Positions 24,449 through 39,158 of a stretch of 64,000 nt of DNA are shown here, piece by piece (within the stretch, counting starts at the first letter, position 1; every line of letters begins with the position of its first letter). A program made the position numbers and the translations under genes. Origin of the DNA: Pristionchus mayeri (Eukaryota > Nematoda > Chromadorea > Rhabditida > Neodiplogasteridae); the NCBI GenBank assembly GCA_036245805.1, contig BTRK01000004.1, forward strand, positions 46,130,690 to 46,194,689, written 5' to 3'. A model generated the notes under the pieces. That model made no database searches and had not been told where the DNA came from. It saw only the letters and a program-made list of their open reading frames with translations.

Positions 24449-27340
24449 TTCTAGTGCTCGTTTTTCGAAAAGTGATCGCCTTTCTCGATGCATACACGGA
24501 GTGTTCTTTGAAATGGAGCTACATGCTCTAAGGCCAAATGTTAAACACGGTATGTTCATCATCTCTCCTTTTTACTGGGTCCCTATCAGCGAACATGGTT
24601 CTTCGAAAAAATTTTGAAAGCTTCTAGTGCTCGTTTTTCGAAAAGTGATCGCCTTTCTCGATGCATACACGGAGTGTTCTTTGAAATGGAGCTACATGCT
24701 CTAAGGCCAAATGTTAAACACGGTATGTTCATCATCTCTCCTTTTTACTGGGTCCCTATCAGCGAATATGGTTCTTCGAAAAAATTTTGAAAGCTTCTAG
24801 TGCTCGTTTTTCGAAAAGTGATCGCCTTTCTCGATGCATACACGGAGTGTTCTTTGAAATGGAGCTACATGCTCTAAGGCCAAATGTTAAACACGGTATG
24901 TTCATCATCTCTCCTTTTTACTGGGTCCCTATCAGCGAATATGGTTCTTCGAAAAAATTTTGAAAGCTTCTAGTGCTCGTTTTTCGAAAAGTGATCGCCT
25001 TTCTCGATGCATACAAGGAGTGTTCTTTGAAATGGAGCTACATGCTCTAAAGCCAAATGTTAAACACGGTATGTTCATCATCTCTCCTTTTTACTGGGTC
25101 CCTATCAGCGAGCATGGTTCTTCGAAAAAAATTTGAAAGCTTCTAGTGCTCGTTTTTCGAAAAGTGATCGCCTTTCTCGATGCATACACGGAGTGTTCTT
25201 TGAAATGGAGCTACATGCTCTAAGGCCAAATGTTAAACACGGTATGTTCATCATCTCTCCTTTTTACTGGGTCCCTATCAGCGAATATGGTTCTTCGAAA
25301 AAATTTTGAAAGCTTCTAGTGCTCGTTTTTCGAAAAGTGATCGCCTTTCTCGATGCATACAAGGAGTGTTCTTTGAAATGGAGCTACATGCTCTAAAGCC
25401 AAATGTTAAACACGGTATGTTCATCATCTCTCCTTTTTACTGGGTCCCTATCAGCGAACATGGTTCTTCGAAAAAATTTTGAAAGCTTCTATTGCTCGTT
25501 TTTTTTCGAAAAGTGATCGTCTTTCTCGATGCATACACGGAGTGTTCTTTGAAATGGAGCTACATGCTCTAAGGCCAAATGTTAAACACGGTATGTTCAT
25601 CATCTCTCCTTTTTACTGGGTCCCTATCAGCGAACATGGTTCTTCGAAAAAATTTTGAAAGCTTCTATTGCTCGTTTTTTTTCGAAAAGTGATCGTCTTT
25701 CTCGATGCATACACGGAGTGTTCTTTGAAATGGAGCTACATGCTCTAAGGCCAAATGTTAAACACGGTATGTTCATCATCTCTCCTTTTTACTGGGTCCC
25801 TATCAGCGAACATGGTTCTTCGAAAAAATTTTGAAAGCTTCTAGTGCTCGTTTTTCGAAAAGTGATCGCCTTTCTCGATGCATACACGGAGTGTTCTTTG
25901 AAATGGAGCTACATGCTCTAAGGCCAAATGTTAAACACGGTATGTTCATCATCTCTCCTTTTTACTGGGTCCCTATCAGCGAATATGGTTCTTCGAAAAA
26001 ATTTTGAAAGCTTCTAGTGCTCGTTTTTCGAAAAGTGATCGCCTTTCTCGATGCATACAAGGAAAGTTCTTTGAAATGCAGCTACATGCTCTAAGGCCAA
26101 ATGTTAAACACGGTATGTTCATCATCTCTCCTTTTTACTGGGTCCCTATCAGCGAATATGGTTCTTCGAAAAAATTTTGAAAGCTTCTAGTGCTCGTTTT
26201 TCGAAAAGTGATCGCCTTTCTCGATGCATACAAGGAGTGTTCTTTGAAATGGAGCTACATGCTCTAAAGCCAAATGTTAAACACGGTATGTTCATCATCT
26301 CTCCTTTTTACTGGGTCCCTATCAGCGAATATGGTTCTTCGAAAAAATTTTGAAAGCTTCTAGTGCTCGTTTTTCGAAAAGTGATCGCCTTTCTCGATGC
26401 ATACAAGGAGTGTTCTTTGAAATGGAGCTACATGCTCTAAAGCCAAATGTTAAACACGGTATGTTCATCATCTCTCCTTTTTACTGGGTCCCTATCAGCG
26501 AACATGGTTCTTCGAAAAAATTTTGAAAGCTTCTATTGCTCGTTTTTTTTCGAAAAGTGATCGCCTTTCTCGATGCAAACAAGGAGTGTTCTTTGAAATG
26601 GAGCTACATGCTCTAAGGCCAAATGTTAAACACGGTATGTTCATCATCTCTCCTTTTTACTGGGTCCCTATCAGCGAACATGGTTCTTCGAAAAAAATTT
26701 GAAAGCTTCTAGTGCTCGTTTTTCGAAAAGTGATCGCCTTTCTCGATGCATACACGGAGTGTTCTTTGAAATGGAGCTACATGCTCTAAGGCCAAATGTT
26801 AAACACGGTATGTTCATCATCTCTCCTTTTTACTGGGTCCCTATCAGCGAATATGGTTCTTCGAAAAAATTTTGAAAGCTTCTAGTGCTCGTTTTTCGAA
26901 AAGTGATCGCCTTTCTCGATGCATACAAGGAGTGTTCTTTGAAATGGAGCTACATGCTCTAAAGCCAAATGTTAAACACGGTATGTTCATCATCTCTCCT
27001 TTTTACTGGGTCCCTATCAGCGAACATGGTTCTTCGAAAAAATTTTGAAAGCTTCTATTGCTCGTTTTTTTTCGAAAAGTGATCGTCTTTCTCGATGCAT
27101 ACACGGAGTGTTCTTTGAAATGGAGCTACATGCTCTAAGGCCAAATGTTAAACACGGTATGTTCATCATCTCTCCTTTTTACTGGGTCCCTATCAGCGAA
27201 CATGGTTCTTCGAAAAAATTTTGAAAGCTTCTAGTGCTCGTTTTTCGAAAAGTGATCGCCTTTCTCGATGCATACAAGGAGTGTTCTTTGAAATGGAGCT
27301 ACATGCTCTAAAGCCAAATGTTAAACACGGTATGTTCATC

Positions 27341-30300
27341 ATCTCTCCTTTTTACTGGGTCCCTATCAGCGAACATGGTTCTTCGAAAAAATTTTGAAAG
27401 CTTCTATTGCTCGTTTTTTTTCGAAAAGTGATCGCCTTTCTCGATGCATACAAGGAGTGTTCTTTGAAATGGAGCTACATGCTCTAAGGCCAAATGTTAA
27501 ACACGGTATGTTCATCATCTCTCCTTTTACTGGGTCCCTATCAGCGAACATGGTTCTTCGAAAAAATTTTGAAAGCTTCTATTGCTCGTTTTTTTTCGAA
27601 AAGTGATCGCCTTTCTCGATGCATACAAGGAGTGTTCTTTGAAATGGAGCTACATGCTCTAAGGCCAAATGTTAAACACGGTATGTTCATCATCTCTCCT
27701 TTTACTGGGTCCCTATCAACGAACATGGCTCTTCGAAAAATTTTAGAAAGCTTCTAGTGCTCGTTTTTCGAAAAGTGATCGCCTTTCTCGATGCATACAA
27801 GGAGTGTTCTTTGAAATGGAGCTACATGCTCTAAAGCCAAATGTTAAACACGGTATGTTCATCATCTCTCCTTTTTACTGGGTCCCTATCAGCGAACATG
27901 GTTCTTCGAAAAAATTTTGAAAGCTTCTATTGCTCGTTTTTTTTCGAAAAGTGATCGTCTTTCTCGATGCATACACGGAGTGTTCTTTGAAATGGAGCTA
28001 CATGCTCTAAGGCCAAATGTTAAACACGGTATGTTCATCATCTCTCCTTTTTACTGGGTCCCTATCAGCGAACATGGTTCTTCGAAAAAATTTTGAAAGC
28101 TTCTAGTGCTCGTTTTTCGAAAAGTGATCGCCTTTCTCGATGCATACACGGAGTGTTCTTTGAAATGGAGCTACATGCTCTAAGGCCAAATGTTAAACAC
28201 GGTATGTTCATCATCTCTCCTTTTTACTGGGTCCCTATCAGCGAACATGGTTCTTCGAAAAAATTTTGAAAGCTTCTATTGCTCGTTTTTTTTCGAAAAG
28301 TGATCGTCTTTCTCGATGCATACACGGAGTGTTCTTTGAAATGGAGCTACATGCTCTAAAGCCAAATGTTAAACACGGTATGTTCATCATCTCTCCTTTT
28401 TACTGGGTCCCTATCAGCGAACATGGTTCTTCGAAAAAATTTTGAAAGCTTCTATTGCTCGTTTTTTTTCGAAAAGTGATCGTCTTTCTCGATGCATACA
28501 CGGAGTGTTCTTTGAAATGGAGCTACATGCTCTAAGGCCAAATGTTAAACACGGTATGTTCATCATCTCTCCTTTTTACTGGGTCCCTATCAGCGAACAT
28601 GGTTCTTCGAAAAAATTTTGAAAGCTTCTATTGCTCGTTTTTTTTCGAAAAGTGATCGTCTTTCTCGATGCATACACGGAGTGTTCTTTGAAATGGAGCT
28701 ACATGCTCTAAAGCCAAATGTTAAACACGGTATGTTCATCATCTCTCCTTTTTACTGGGTCCCTATCAGCGAACATGGTTCTTCGAAAAAATTTTGAAAG
28801 CTTCTATTGCTCGTTTTTTTTCGAAAAGTGATCGTCTTTCTCGATGCATACACGGAGTGTTCTTTGAAATGGAGCTACATGCTCTAAAGCCAAATGTTAA
28901 ACACGGTATGTTCATCATCTCTCCTTTTTACTGGGTCCCTATCAGCGAACATGGTTCTTCGAAAAAATTTTGAAAGCTTCTATTGCTCGTTTTTTTTCGA
29001 AAAGTGATCGCCTTTCTCGATGCATACAAGGAGTGTTCTTTGAAATGGAGCTACATGCTCTAAGGCCAAATGTTAAACACGGTATGTTCATCATCTCTCC
29101 TTTTACTGGGTCCCTATCAGCGAACATGGCTCTTCGAAAAATTTTAGAAAGCTTCTAGTGCTCGTTTTTCGAAAAGTGATCGTCTTTCTCGATGCATACA
29201 AGGATTGTTCTTTGAAATGAAGCTACATGCTCTAAGGCCAAATGTTAAACACGGTATGTTCATCATCTCTCCTTTTTACTGGGTCCCTATCAGCGAACAT
29301 GGCTCTTCGAAAAAATTTTGAAAGCTTCTAGTGCTCGTTTTTCGAAAAGTGATCGTCTTTCTCGATGCATACAAGGATTGTTCTTTGAAATGAAGCTACA
29401 TGCTCTAAGGCCAAATGTTAAACACGGTATGTTCATCATCTCTCCTTTTTACTGGGTCCCTATCAGCGAACATGGCTCTTCGAAAAAATTTTGAAAGCTT
29501 CTAGTGCTCGTTTTTTTTCGAAAATTGATCGCCTTTCTCGATGCATACAAGGAGTGTTCTTTGAAATGGAGCTACATGCTCTAAGGCCAAATGTTAAACA
29601 CGGTATGTTCATCATCTCTCCTTTTTACTGGGTCCCTATCAGCGAACATGGTTCTTCGAAAAAATTTTGAAAGCTTCTAGTGCTCGTTTTTCGAAAAGTG
29701 ATCGCCTTTCTCGATGCATACAAGGAGTGTTCTTTGAAATGGAGCTACATGCTCTAAGGCCAAATGTTAAACACGGTATGTTCATCATCTCTCCTTTTTA
29801 CTGGGTCCCTATCAGCGAACATGGTTCTTCGAAAAAATTTTGAAAGCTTCTATTGCTCGTTTTTTTTCGAAAAGTGATCGTCTTTCTCGATGCATACACG
29901 GAGTGTTCTTTGAAATGGAGCTACATGCTCTAAAGCCAAATGTTAAACACGGTATGTTCATCATCTCTCCTTTTTACTGGGTCCCTATCAGCGAACATGG
30001 TTCTTCGAAAAAATTTTGAAAGCTTCTATTGCTCGTTTTTTTTCGAAAAGTGATCGCCTTTCTCGATGCATACAAGGAGTGTTCTTTGAAATGGAGCTAC
30101 ATGCTCTAAGGCCAAATGTTAAACACGGTATGTTCATCATCTCTCCTTTTTACTGGGTCCCTATCAGCGAACATGGTTCTTCGAAAAAATTTTGAAAGCT
30201 TCTATTGCTCGTTTTTTTTCGAAAAGTGATCGTCTTTCTCGATGCATACACGGAGTGTTCTTTGAAATGGAGCTACATGCTCTAAAGCCAAATGTTAAAC

Positions 30301-33300
30301 ACGGTATGTTCATCATCTCTCCTTTTTACTGGGTCCCTATCAGCGAACATGGTTCTTCGAAAAAATTTTGAAAGCTTCTATTGCTCGTTTTTTTTCGAAA
30401 AGTGATCGTCTTTCTCGATGCATACACGGAGTGTTCTTTGAAATGGGGCTACATGCTCTAAAGCCAAATGTTAAACACGGTATGTTCATCATCTCTCCTT
30501 TTTACTGGGTCCCTATCAGCGAACATGGTTCTTCGAAAAAATTTTGAAAGCTTCTATTGCTCGTTTTTTTTCGAAAAGTGATCGCCTTTCTCGATGCATA
30601 CAAGGAGTGTTCTTTGAAATGGAGCTACATGCTCTAAGGCCAAATGTTAAACACGGTATGTTCATCATCTCTCCTTTTACTGGGTCCCTATCAGCGAACA
30701 TGGCTCTTCGAAAAATTTTAGAAAGCTTCTAGTGCTCGTTTTTCGAAAAGTGATCGTCTTTCTCGATGCATACAAGGATTGTTCTTTGAAATGAAGCTAC
30801 ATGCTCTAAGGCCAAATGTTAAACACGGTATGTTCATCATCTCTCCTTTTTACTGGGTCCCTATCAGCGAACATGGCTCTTCGAAAAAATTTTGAAAGCT
30901 TCTAGTGCTCGTTTTTTTTCGAAAATTGATCGCCTTTCTCGATGCATACAAGGAGTGTTCTTTGAAATGGAGCTACATGCTCTAAGGCCAAATGTTAAAC
31001 ACGGTATGTTCATCATCTCTCCTTTTTACTGGGTCCCTATCAGCGAACATGGTTCTTCGAAAAAATTTTGAAAGCTTCTAGTGCTCGTTTTTCGAAAAGT
31101 GATCGCCTTTCTCGATGCATACAAGGAGTGTTCTTTGAAATGGAGCTACATGCTCTAAGGCCAAATGTTAAACACGGTATGTTCATCATCTCTCCTTTTT
31201 ACTGGGTCCCTATCAGCGAACATGGTTCTTCGAAAAAATTTTGAAAGCTTCTATTGCTCGTTTTTTTTCGAAAAGTGATCGTCTTTCTCGATGCATACAC
31301 GGAGTGTTCTTTGAAATGGAGCTACATGCTCTAAAGCCAAATGTTAAACACGGTATGTTCATCATCTCTCCTTTTTACTGGGTCCCTATCAGCGAACATG
31401 GTTCTTCGAAAAAATTTTGAAAGCTTCTATTGCTCGTTTTTTTTCGAAAAGTGATCGCCTTTCTCGATGCATACAAGGAGTGTTCTTTGAAATGGAGCTA
31501 CATGCTCTAAGGCCAAATGTTAAACACGGTATGTTCATCATCTCTCCTTTTACTGGGTCCCTATCAGCGAACATGGCTCTTCGAAAAATTTTAGAAAGCT
31601 TCTAGTGCTCGTTTTTCGAAAAGTGATCGTCTTTCTCGATGCATACAAGGATTGTTCTTTGAAATGAAGCTACATGCTCTAAGGCCAAATGTTAAACACG
31701 GTATGTTCATCATCTCTCCTTTTTACTGGGTCCCTATCAGCGAACATGGTTCTTCGAAAAAATTTTGAAAGCTTCTAGTGCTCGTTTTTCGAAAAGTGAT
31801 CGCCTTTCTCGATGCATACAAGGAGTGTTCTTTGAAATGGAGCTACATGCTCTAAGGCCAAATGTTAAACACGGTATGTTCATCATCTCTCCTTTTTACT
31901 GGGTCCCTATCAGCGAACATGGTTCTTCGAAAAAATTTTGAAAGCTTCTATTGCTCGTTTTTTTTCGAAAAGTGATCGTCTTTCTCGATGCATACACGGA
32001 GTGTTCTTTGAAATGGAGCTACATGCTCTAAAGCCAAATGTTAAACACGGTATGTTCATCATCTCTCCTTTTTACTGGGTCCCTATCAGCGAACATGGTT
32101 CTTCGAAAAAATTTTGAAAGCTTCTATTGCTCGTTTTTTTTCGAAAAGTGATCGCCTTTCTCGATGCATACAAGGAGTGTTCTTTGAAATGGAGCTACAT
32201 GCTCTAAGGCCAAATGTTAAACACGGTATGTTCATCATCTCTCCTTTTACTGGGTCGCTATCAGCGAACATGGCTCTTCGAAAAATTTTAGAAAGCTTCT
32301 AGTGCTCGTTTTTCGAAAAGTGATCGTCTTTCTCGATGCATACAAGGATTGTTCTTTGAAATGAAGCTACATGCTCTAAGGCCAAATGTTAAACACGGTA
32401 TGTTCATCATCTCTCCTTTTTACTGGGTCCCTATCAGCGAACATGGCTCTTCGAAAAAATTTTGAAAGCTTCTAGTGCTCGTTTTTCGAAAAGTGATCGT
32501 CTTTCTCGATGCATACAAGGATTGTTCTTTGAAATGAAGCTACATGCTCTAAGGCCAAATGTTAAACACGGTATGTTCATCATCTCTCCTTTTTACTGGG
32601 TCCCTATCAGCGAACATGGCTCTTCGAAAAAATTTTGAAAGCTTCTAGTGCTCGTTTTTTTTCGAAAATTGATCGCCTTTCTCGATGCATACAAGGAGTG
32701 TTCTTTGAAATGGAGCTACATGCTCTAAGGCCAAATGTTAAACACGGTATGTTCATCATCTCTCCTTTTTACTGGGTCCCTATCAGCGAACATGGTTCTT
32801 CGAAAAAATTTTGAAAGCTTCTAGTGCTCGTTTTTCGAAAAGTGATCGTCTTTCTCGATGCATACAAGGATTGTTCTTTGAAATGAAGCTACATGCTCTA
32901 AGGCCAAATGTTAAACACGGTATGTTCATCATCTCTCCTTTTTACTGGGTCCCTATCAGCGAACATGGTTCTTCGAAAAAATTTTGAAAGCTTCTAGTGC
33001 TCGTTTTTCGAAAAGTGATCGCCTTTCTCGATGCATACAAGGAGTGTTCTTTGAAATGGAGCTACATGCTCTAAGGCCAAATGTTAAACACGGTATGTTC
33101 ATCATCTCTCCTTTTTACTGGGTCCCTATCAGCGAACATGGTTCTTCGAAAAAATTTTGAAAGCTTCTATTGCTCGTTTTTTTTCGAAAAGTGATCGTCT
33201 TTCTCGATGCATACACGGAGTGTTCTTTGAAATGGAGCTACATGCTCTAAGGCCAAATGTTAAACACGGTATGTTCATCATCTCTCCTTTTTACTGGGTC

Positions 33301-36300
33301 CCTATCAGCGAACATGGTTCTTCGAAAAAATTTTGAAAGCTTCTAGTGCTCGTTTTTCGAAAAGTGATCGTCTTTCTCGATGCATACAAGGATTGTTCTT
33401 TGAAATGAAGCTACATGCTCTAAGGCCAAATGTTAAACACGGTATGTTCATCATCTCTCCTTTTTACTGGGTCCCTATCAGCGAACATGGTTCTTCGAAA
33501 AAATTTTGAAAGCTTCTAGTGCTCGTTTTTCGAAAAGTGAAAGCCTTTCTCGATGCATACAAGGAGTGTTCTTTGAAATGGAGCTACATGCTCTAAGGCC
33601 AAATGTTAAACACGGTATGTTCATCATCTCTCCTTTTTACTGGGTCCCTATCAGCGAACATGGTTCTTCGAAAAAATTTTGAAAGCTTCTATTGCTCGTT
33701 TTTTTTCGAAAAGTGATCGTCTTTCTCGATGCATACACGGAGTGTTCTTTGAAATGGAGCTACATGCTCTAAAGCCAAATGTTAAACACGGTATGTTCAT
33801 CATCTCTCCTTTTTACTGGGTCCCTATCAGCGAACATGGTTCTTCGAAAAAATTTTGAAAGCTTCTATTGCTCGTTTTTTTTCGAAAAGTGATCGCCTTT
33901 CTCGATGCATACAAGGAAAGTTCTTTGAAATGGAGCTACATGCTCTAAAGCCAAATGTTAAACACGGTATGTTCATCATCTCTCCTTTTTACTGGGTCCC
34001 TATCAGCGAACATGGTTCTTCGAAAAAATTTTGAAAGCTTCTATTGCTCGTTTTTTTTCGAAAAGTGATCGCCTTTCTCGATGCATACAAGGAGTGTTCT
34101 TTGAAATGGAGCTACATGCTCTAAAGCCAAATGTTAAACACGGTATGTTCATCATCTCTCCTTTTTACTGGGTCCCTATCAGCGAACATGGTTCTTCGAA
34201 AAAATTTTGAAAGCTTCTATTGCTCGTTTTTTTTCGAAAAGTGATCGCCTTTCTCGATGCATACAAGGAGTGTTCTTTGAAATGGAGCTACATGCTCTAA
34301 GGCCAAATGTTAAACACGGTATGTTCATCATCTCTCCTTTTTACTGGGTCCCTATCAGCGAACATGGCTCTTCGAAAAAATTTTGAAAGCTTCTAGTGCT
34401 CGTTTTTCGAAAAGTGATCGTCTTTCTCGATGCATACAAGGATTGTTCTTTGAAATGAAGCTACATGCTCTAAGGCCAAATGTTAAACACGGTATGTTCA
34501 TCATCTCTCCTTTTTACTGGGTCCCTATCAGCGAACATGGCTCTTCGAAAAAATTTTGAAAGCTTCTAGTGCTCGTTTTTTTTCGAAAATTGATCGCCTT
34601 TCTCGATGCATACAAGGAGTGTTCTTTGAAATGGAGCTACATGCTCTAAGGCCAAATGTTAAACACGGTATGTTCATCATCTCTCCTTTTTACTGGGTCC
34701 CTATCAGCGAACATGGTTCTTCGAAAAAATTTTGAAAGCTTCTAGTGCTCGTTTTTCGAAAAGTGATCGCCTTTCTCGATGCATACAAGGAGTGTTCTTT
34801 GAAATGGAGCTACATGCTCTAAGGCCAAATGTTAAACACGGTATGTTCATCATCTCTCCTTTTTACTGGGTCCCTATCAGCGAACATGGTTCTTCGAAAA
34901 AATTTTGAAAGCTTCTAGTGCTCGTTTTTCGAAAAGTGATCGCCTTTCTCGATGCATACAAGGAGTGTTCTTTGAAATGGAGCTACATGCTCTAAAGCCA
35001 AATGTTAAACACGGTATGTTCATCATCTCTCCTTTTTACTGGGTCCCTATCAGCGAACATGGCTCTTCGAAAACATTTTGAAAGCTTCTAGTGCTCGTTT
35101 CTCGAAAAGTGATCGTCTTTCTCGATGCATACAAGGATTGTTCTTTGAAATGAAGCTACATGCTCTAAGGCCAAATGTTAAACACGGTATGTTCATCATC
35201 TCTCCTTTTTACTGGGTCCCTATCAGCGAACATGGCTCTTCGAAAAAATTTTGAAAGCTTCTAGTGCTCGTTTTTCGAAAAGTGATCGTCTTTCTCGATG
35301 CATACAAGGATTGTTCTTTGAAATGAAGCTACATGCCCTAAGGCCAAATGTTAAACACGGTATGTTCATCATCTCTCCTTTTTACTGGGTCCCTATCAGC
35401 GAACATGGCTCTTCGAAAAAATTTTGAAAGCTTCTAGTGCTCGTTTTTCGAAAAGTGATCGTCTTTCTCGATGCATACAAGGATTGTTCTTTGAAATGAA
35501 GCTACATGCTCTAAGGCCAAATGTTAAACACGGTATGTTCATCATCTCTCCTTTTTACTGGGTCCCTATCAGCGAACATGGCTCTTCGAAAAAATTTTGA
35601 AAGCTTCTAGTGCTCGTTTTTTTTCGAAAATTGATCGCCTTTCTCGATGCATACAAGGAGTGTTCTTTGAAATGGAGCTACATGCTCTAAAGCCAAATGT
35701 TAAACACGGTATGTTCATCATCTCTCCTTTTACTGGGTCCCTATCAGCGAACATGGCTCTTCGAAAAATTTTAGAAAGCTTCTAGTGCTCGTTTTTCGAA
35801 AAGTGATCGTCTTTCTCGATGCATACAAGGATTGTTCTTTGAAATGAAGCTACATGCTCTAAGGCCAAATGTTAAACACGGTATGTTCATCATCTCTCCT
35901 TTTTACTGGGTCCCTATCAGCGAACATGGCTCTTCGAAAAAATTTTGAAAGCTTCTAGTGCTCGTTTTTCGAAAAGTGATCGCCTTTCTCGATGCATACA
36001 AGGAGTGTTCTTTGAAATGGAGCTACATGCTCTAAAGCCAAATGTTAAACACGGTATGTTCATCATCTCTCCTTTTACTGGGTCCCTATCAGCGAACATG
36101 GCTCTTCGAAAAATTTTAGAAAGCTTCTAGTGCTCGTTTTTCGAAAAGTGATCGTCTTTCTCGATGCATACAAGGATTGTTCTTTGAAATGAAGCTACAT
36201 GCTCTAAAGCCAAATGTTAAACACGGTATGTTCATCATCTCTCCTTTTACTGGGTCCCTATGAGCGAACATGGTTCTTCGAAAAAATTTTGAAAGCTTCT

Positions 36301-37340
36301 AGTGCTCGTTTTTCGAAAAGTGATCGTCTTTCTCGATGCATACACGGAGTGTTCTTTGAAATGGAGCTACATGCTCTAAGGCCAAATGTTAAACACGGTA
36401 TGTTCATCATCTCTCCTTTTTACTGGGTCCCTATCAGCGAACATGGTTCTTCGAAAAAATTTTGAAAGCTTCTATTGCTCGTTTTTTTTCGAAAAGTGAT
36501 CGTCTTTCTCGATGCATACACGGAGTGTTCTTTGAAATGGAGCTACATGCTCTAAGGCCAAATGTTAAACACGGTATGTTCATCATCTCTCCTTTTTACT
36601 GGGTCCCTATCAGCGAACATGGTTCTTCGAAAAAATTTTGAAAGCTTCTATTGCTCGTTTTTTTTCGAAAAGTGATCGTCTTTCTCGATGCATACACGGA
36701 GTGTTCTTTGAAATGGAGCTACATGCTCTAAGGCCAAATGTTAAACACGGTATGTTCATCATCTCTCCTTTTTACTGGGTCCCTATCAGCGAACATGGTT
36801 CTTCGAAAAAATTTTGAAAGCTTCTATTGCTCGGTTTTTTTCGAAAAGTGATCGCCTTTCTCGATGCATACAAGGAGTGTTCTTTGAAATGGAACTACAT
36901 GCTCTAAGGCCAAATGTTAAACACGGTATGTTCATCATCTCTCCTTTTTACTGGGTCCCTATCAGCGAACATGGTTCTTCCAAAAAATTTTGAAAGCTTC
37001 TATTGCTCGTTTTTTTTCGAAAAGTGATCGCCTTTCTCGATGCATACAAGGAGTGTTCTTTGAAATGGAGCTACATGCTCTAAAGCCAAATGTTAAACAC
37101 GGTATGTTCATCATCTCTCCTTTTTACTGGGTCCCTATCAGCGAACATGGTTCTTCGAAAAAATTTTGAAAGCTTCTATTGCTCGTTTTTTTTCGAAAAG
37201 TGATCGCCTTTCTCGATGCATACAAGGAGTGTTCTTTGAAATGGAGCTACATGCTCTAAAGCCAAATGTTAAACACGGTATGTTCATCATCTCTCCTTTT
37301 TACTGGGTCCCTATCAGCGAACATGGTTCTTCGAAAAAAT
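27341..37340. repeat. Array domain D: CTATTG/T8 units with 1,574-, 873- and 697-bp steps
   Basis: A recognisable T4 unit preceded by a CTATTG/T8/CAAGGAGTG unit starts at about 27,394, 28,970, 30,544, 31,417 and 32,114, giving steps of 1,576, 1,574, 873 and 697 bp (about 9, 9, 5 and 4 units). The order after each is the same at first and then shortened, consistent with loss or gain of whole units from one higher-order form. After about 32.3 kb the order becomes less regular. Private variants include GTGAAAGCC at ~33,537, ATGGGGC at ~30,445 and TGAGCGAAC near 36,260. Confidence 0.7.
28260..28985. repeat. Run of consecutive uniform 176-bp units
   Basis: CTATTG/T8/CACGGAGTG units follow each other with CTATTGCTC at about 28,277, 28,453, 28,629, 28,805 and 28,981, exactly 176 bp apart. 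They differ only at TAAAGCC or TAAGGCC. This looks like simple amplification of one unit, unlike the mixed order around it. Confidence 0.75.
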
Positions 37341-39158
37341 TTTGAAAGCTTCTAGTTATCGCCTTTCTCGATGCATACAAGGAAAGTTCTTTGAAATGGA
37401 GCTACATGCTCTAAAGCCAAATGTTAAACACGGTATGTTCATCATCTCTCCTTTCACTGGGTCCCTATCAGCGAACATGGCTCTTCGAAAAATTTTAGAA
37501 AGCTTCTAGTGCTCGTTTTTCGAAAAGTGATCGTCTTTCTCGATGCATACAAGGATTGTTCTTTGAAATGAAGCTACATGCTCTAAGGCCAAATGTTAAA
37601 CACGGTATGTTCATCATCTCTCCTTTTTACTGGGTCCCTATCAGCGAACATGGCTCTTCGAAAAATTTTAGAAAGCTTCTAGTGCTCGTTTTTCGAAAAG
37701 TGATCGTCTTTCTCGATGCATACAAGGATTGTTCTTTGAAATGAAGCTACATGCTCTAAGGCCAAATGTTAAACACGGTATGTTCATCATCTCTCCTTTT
37801 TACTGGGTCCCTATCAGCGAACATGGTTCTTCGAAAAAATTTTGAAAGCTTCTAGTGATCGCCTTTCTCGATGCATACAAGGAAAGTTCTTTGAAATGGA
37901 GCTACATGCTCTAAGGCCAAATGTTAAACACGGTATGTTCATCATCTCTCCTTTTTACTGGGTCCCTATCAGCGAACATGGCTCTTCGAAAAATTTTAGA
38001 AAGCTTCTAGTGCTCGTTTTTCGAAAAGTGATCGTCTTTCTCGATGCATACAAGGATTGTTCTTTGAAATGAAGCTACATGCTCTAAGGCCAAATGTTAA
38101 ACACGGTATGTTCATCATCTCTCCTTTTTACTGGGTCCCTATCAGCGAACATGGTTCTTCGAAAAAATTTTGAAAGCTTCTAGTGATCGCCTTTCTCGAT
38201 GCATACAAGGAAAGTTCTTTGAAATGGAGCTACATGCTCTAAAGCCAAATGTTAAACACGGTATGTTCATCATCTCTCCTTTTTACTGGGTCCCTATCAG
38301 CGAACATGGTTCTTCGAAAAAATTTTGAAAGCTTCTATTGCTCGTTTTTTTTCGAAAAGTGATCGCCTTTCTCGATGCATACAAGGAGTGTTCTTTGAAA
38401 TGGAGCTACATGCTCTAAAGCCAAATGTTAAACACGGTATGTTCATCATCTCTCCTTTTTACTGGGTCCCTATCAGCGAACATGGTTCTTCGAAAAAATT
38501 TTGAAAGCTTCTAGTTATCGCCTTTCTCGATGCATACAAGGAAAGTTCTTTGAAATGGAGCTACATGCTCTAAAGCCAAATGTTAAACACGGTATGTTCA
38601 TCATCTCTCCTTTTTACTGGGTCCCTATCAGCGAACATGGCTCTTCGAAAAAATTTTGAAAGCTTCTAGTGCTCGTTTTTTTTCGAAAATTGATCGCCTT
38701 TCTCGATGCATACAAGGAGTGTTCTTTGAAATGGAGCTACATGCTCTAAAGCCAAATGTTAAACACGGTATGTTCATCATCTCTCCTTTCACTGGGTCCC
38801 TATCAGCGAACATGGCTCTTCGAAAAATTTTAGAAAGCTTCTAGTGCTCGTTTTTCGAAAAGTGATCGTCTTTCTCGATGCATACAAGGATTGTTCTTTG
38901 AAATGAAGCTACATGCTCTAAGGCCAAATGTTAAACACGGTATGTTCATCATCTCTCCTTTTTACTGGGTCCCTATCAGCGAACATGGTTCTTCGAAAAA
39001 ATTTTGAAAGCTTCTAGTGATCGCCTTTCTCGATGCATACAAGGAAAGTTCTTTGAAATGGAGCTACATGCTCTAAAGCCAAATGTTAAACACGGTATGT
39101 TCATCATCTCTCCTTTTTACTGGGTCCCTATCAGCGAACATGGCTCTTCGAAAAAATT

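Larger units (their letters stand above)
19001..27340. repeat. Array domain C: 173/176-bp units with CACGG and GAATATGG variants
   Basis: Nearly all units here have the T5 form of the CTCCTTTTTACT phrase and GGTTCTT, so unit length is 173 bp (T5 run) or 176 bp (T8 run), and long open frames vanish. CACGGAGTG and GAATATGG variants are concentrated here. No deleted unit was seen. Internal repeats are marked by GAAAACTTC at ~20,100 and ~21,141 (1,041 bp), CATCATGTC at ~22,827 and ~23,695 (868 bp), and GCGAGCATGG at ~22,332 and ~25,109 (2,777 bp). These match sums of 173 and 176: 5x173+176, 4x173+176 and 13x173+3x176. Confidence 0.8.
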
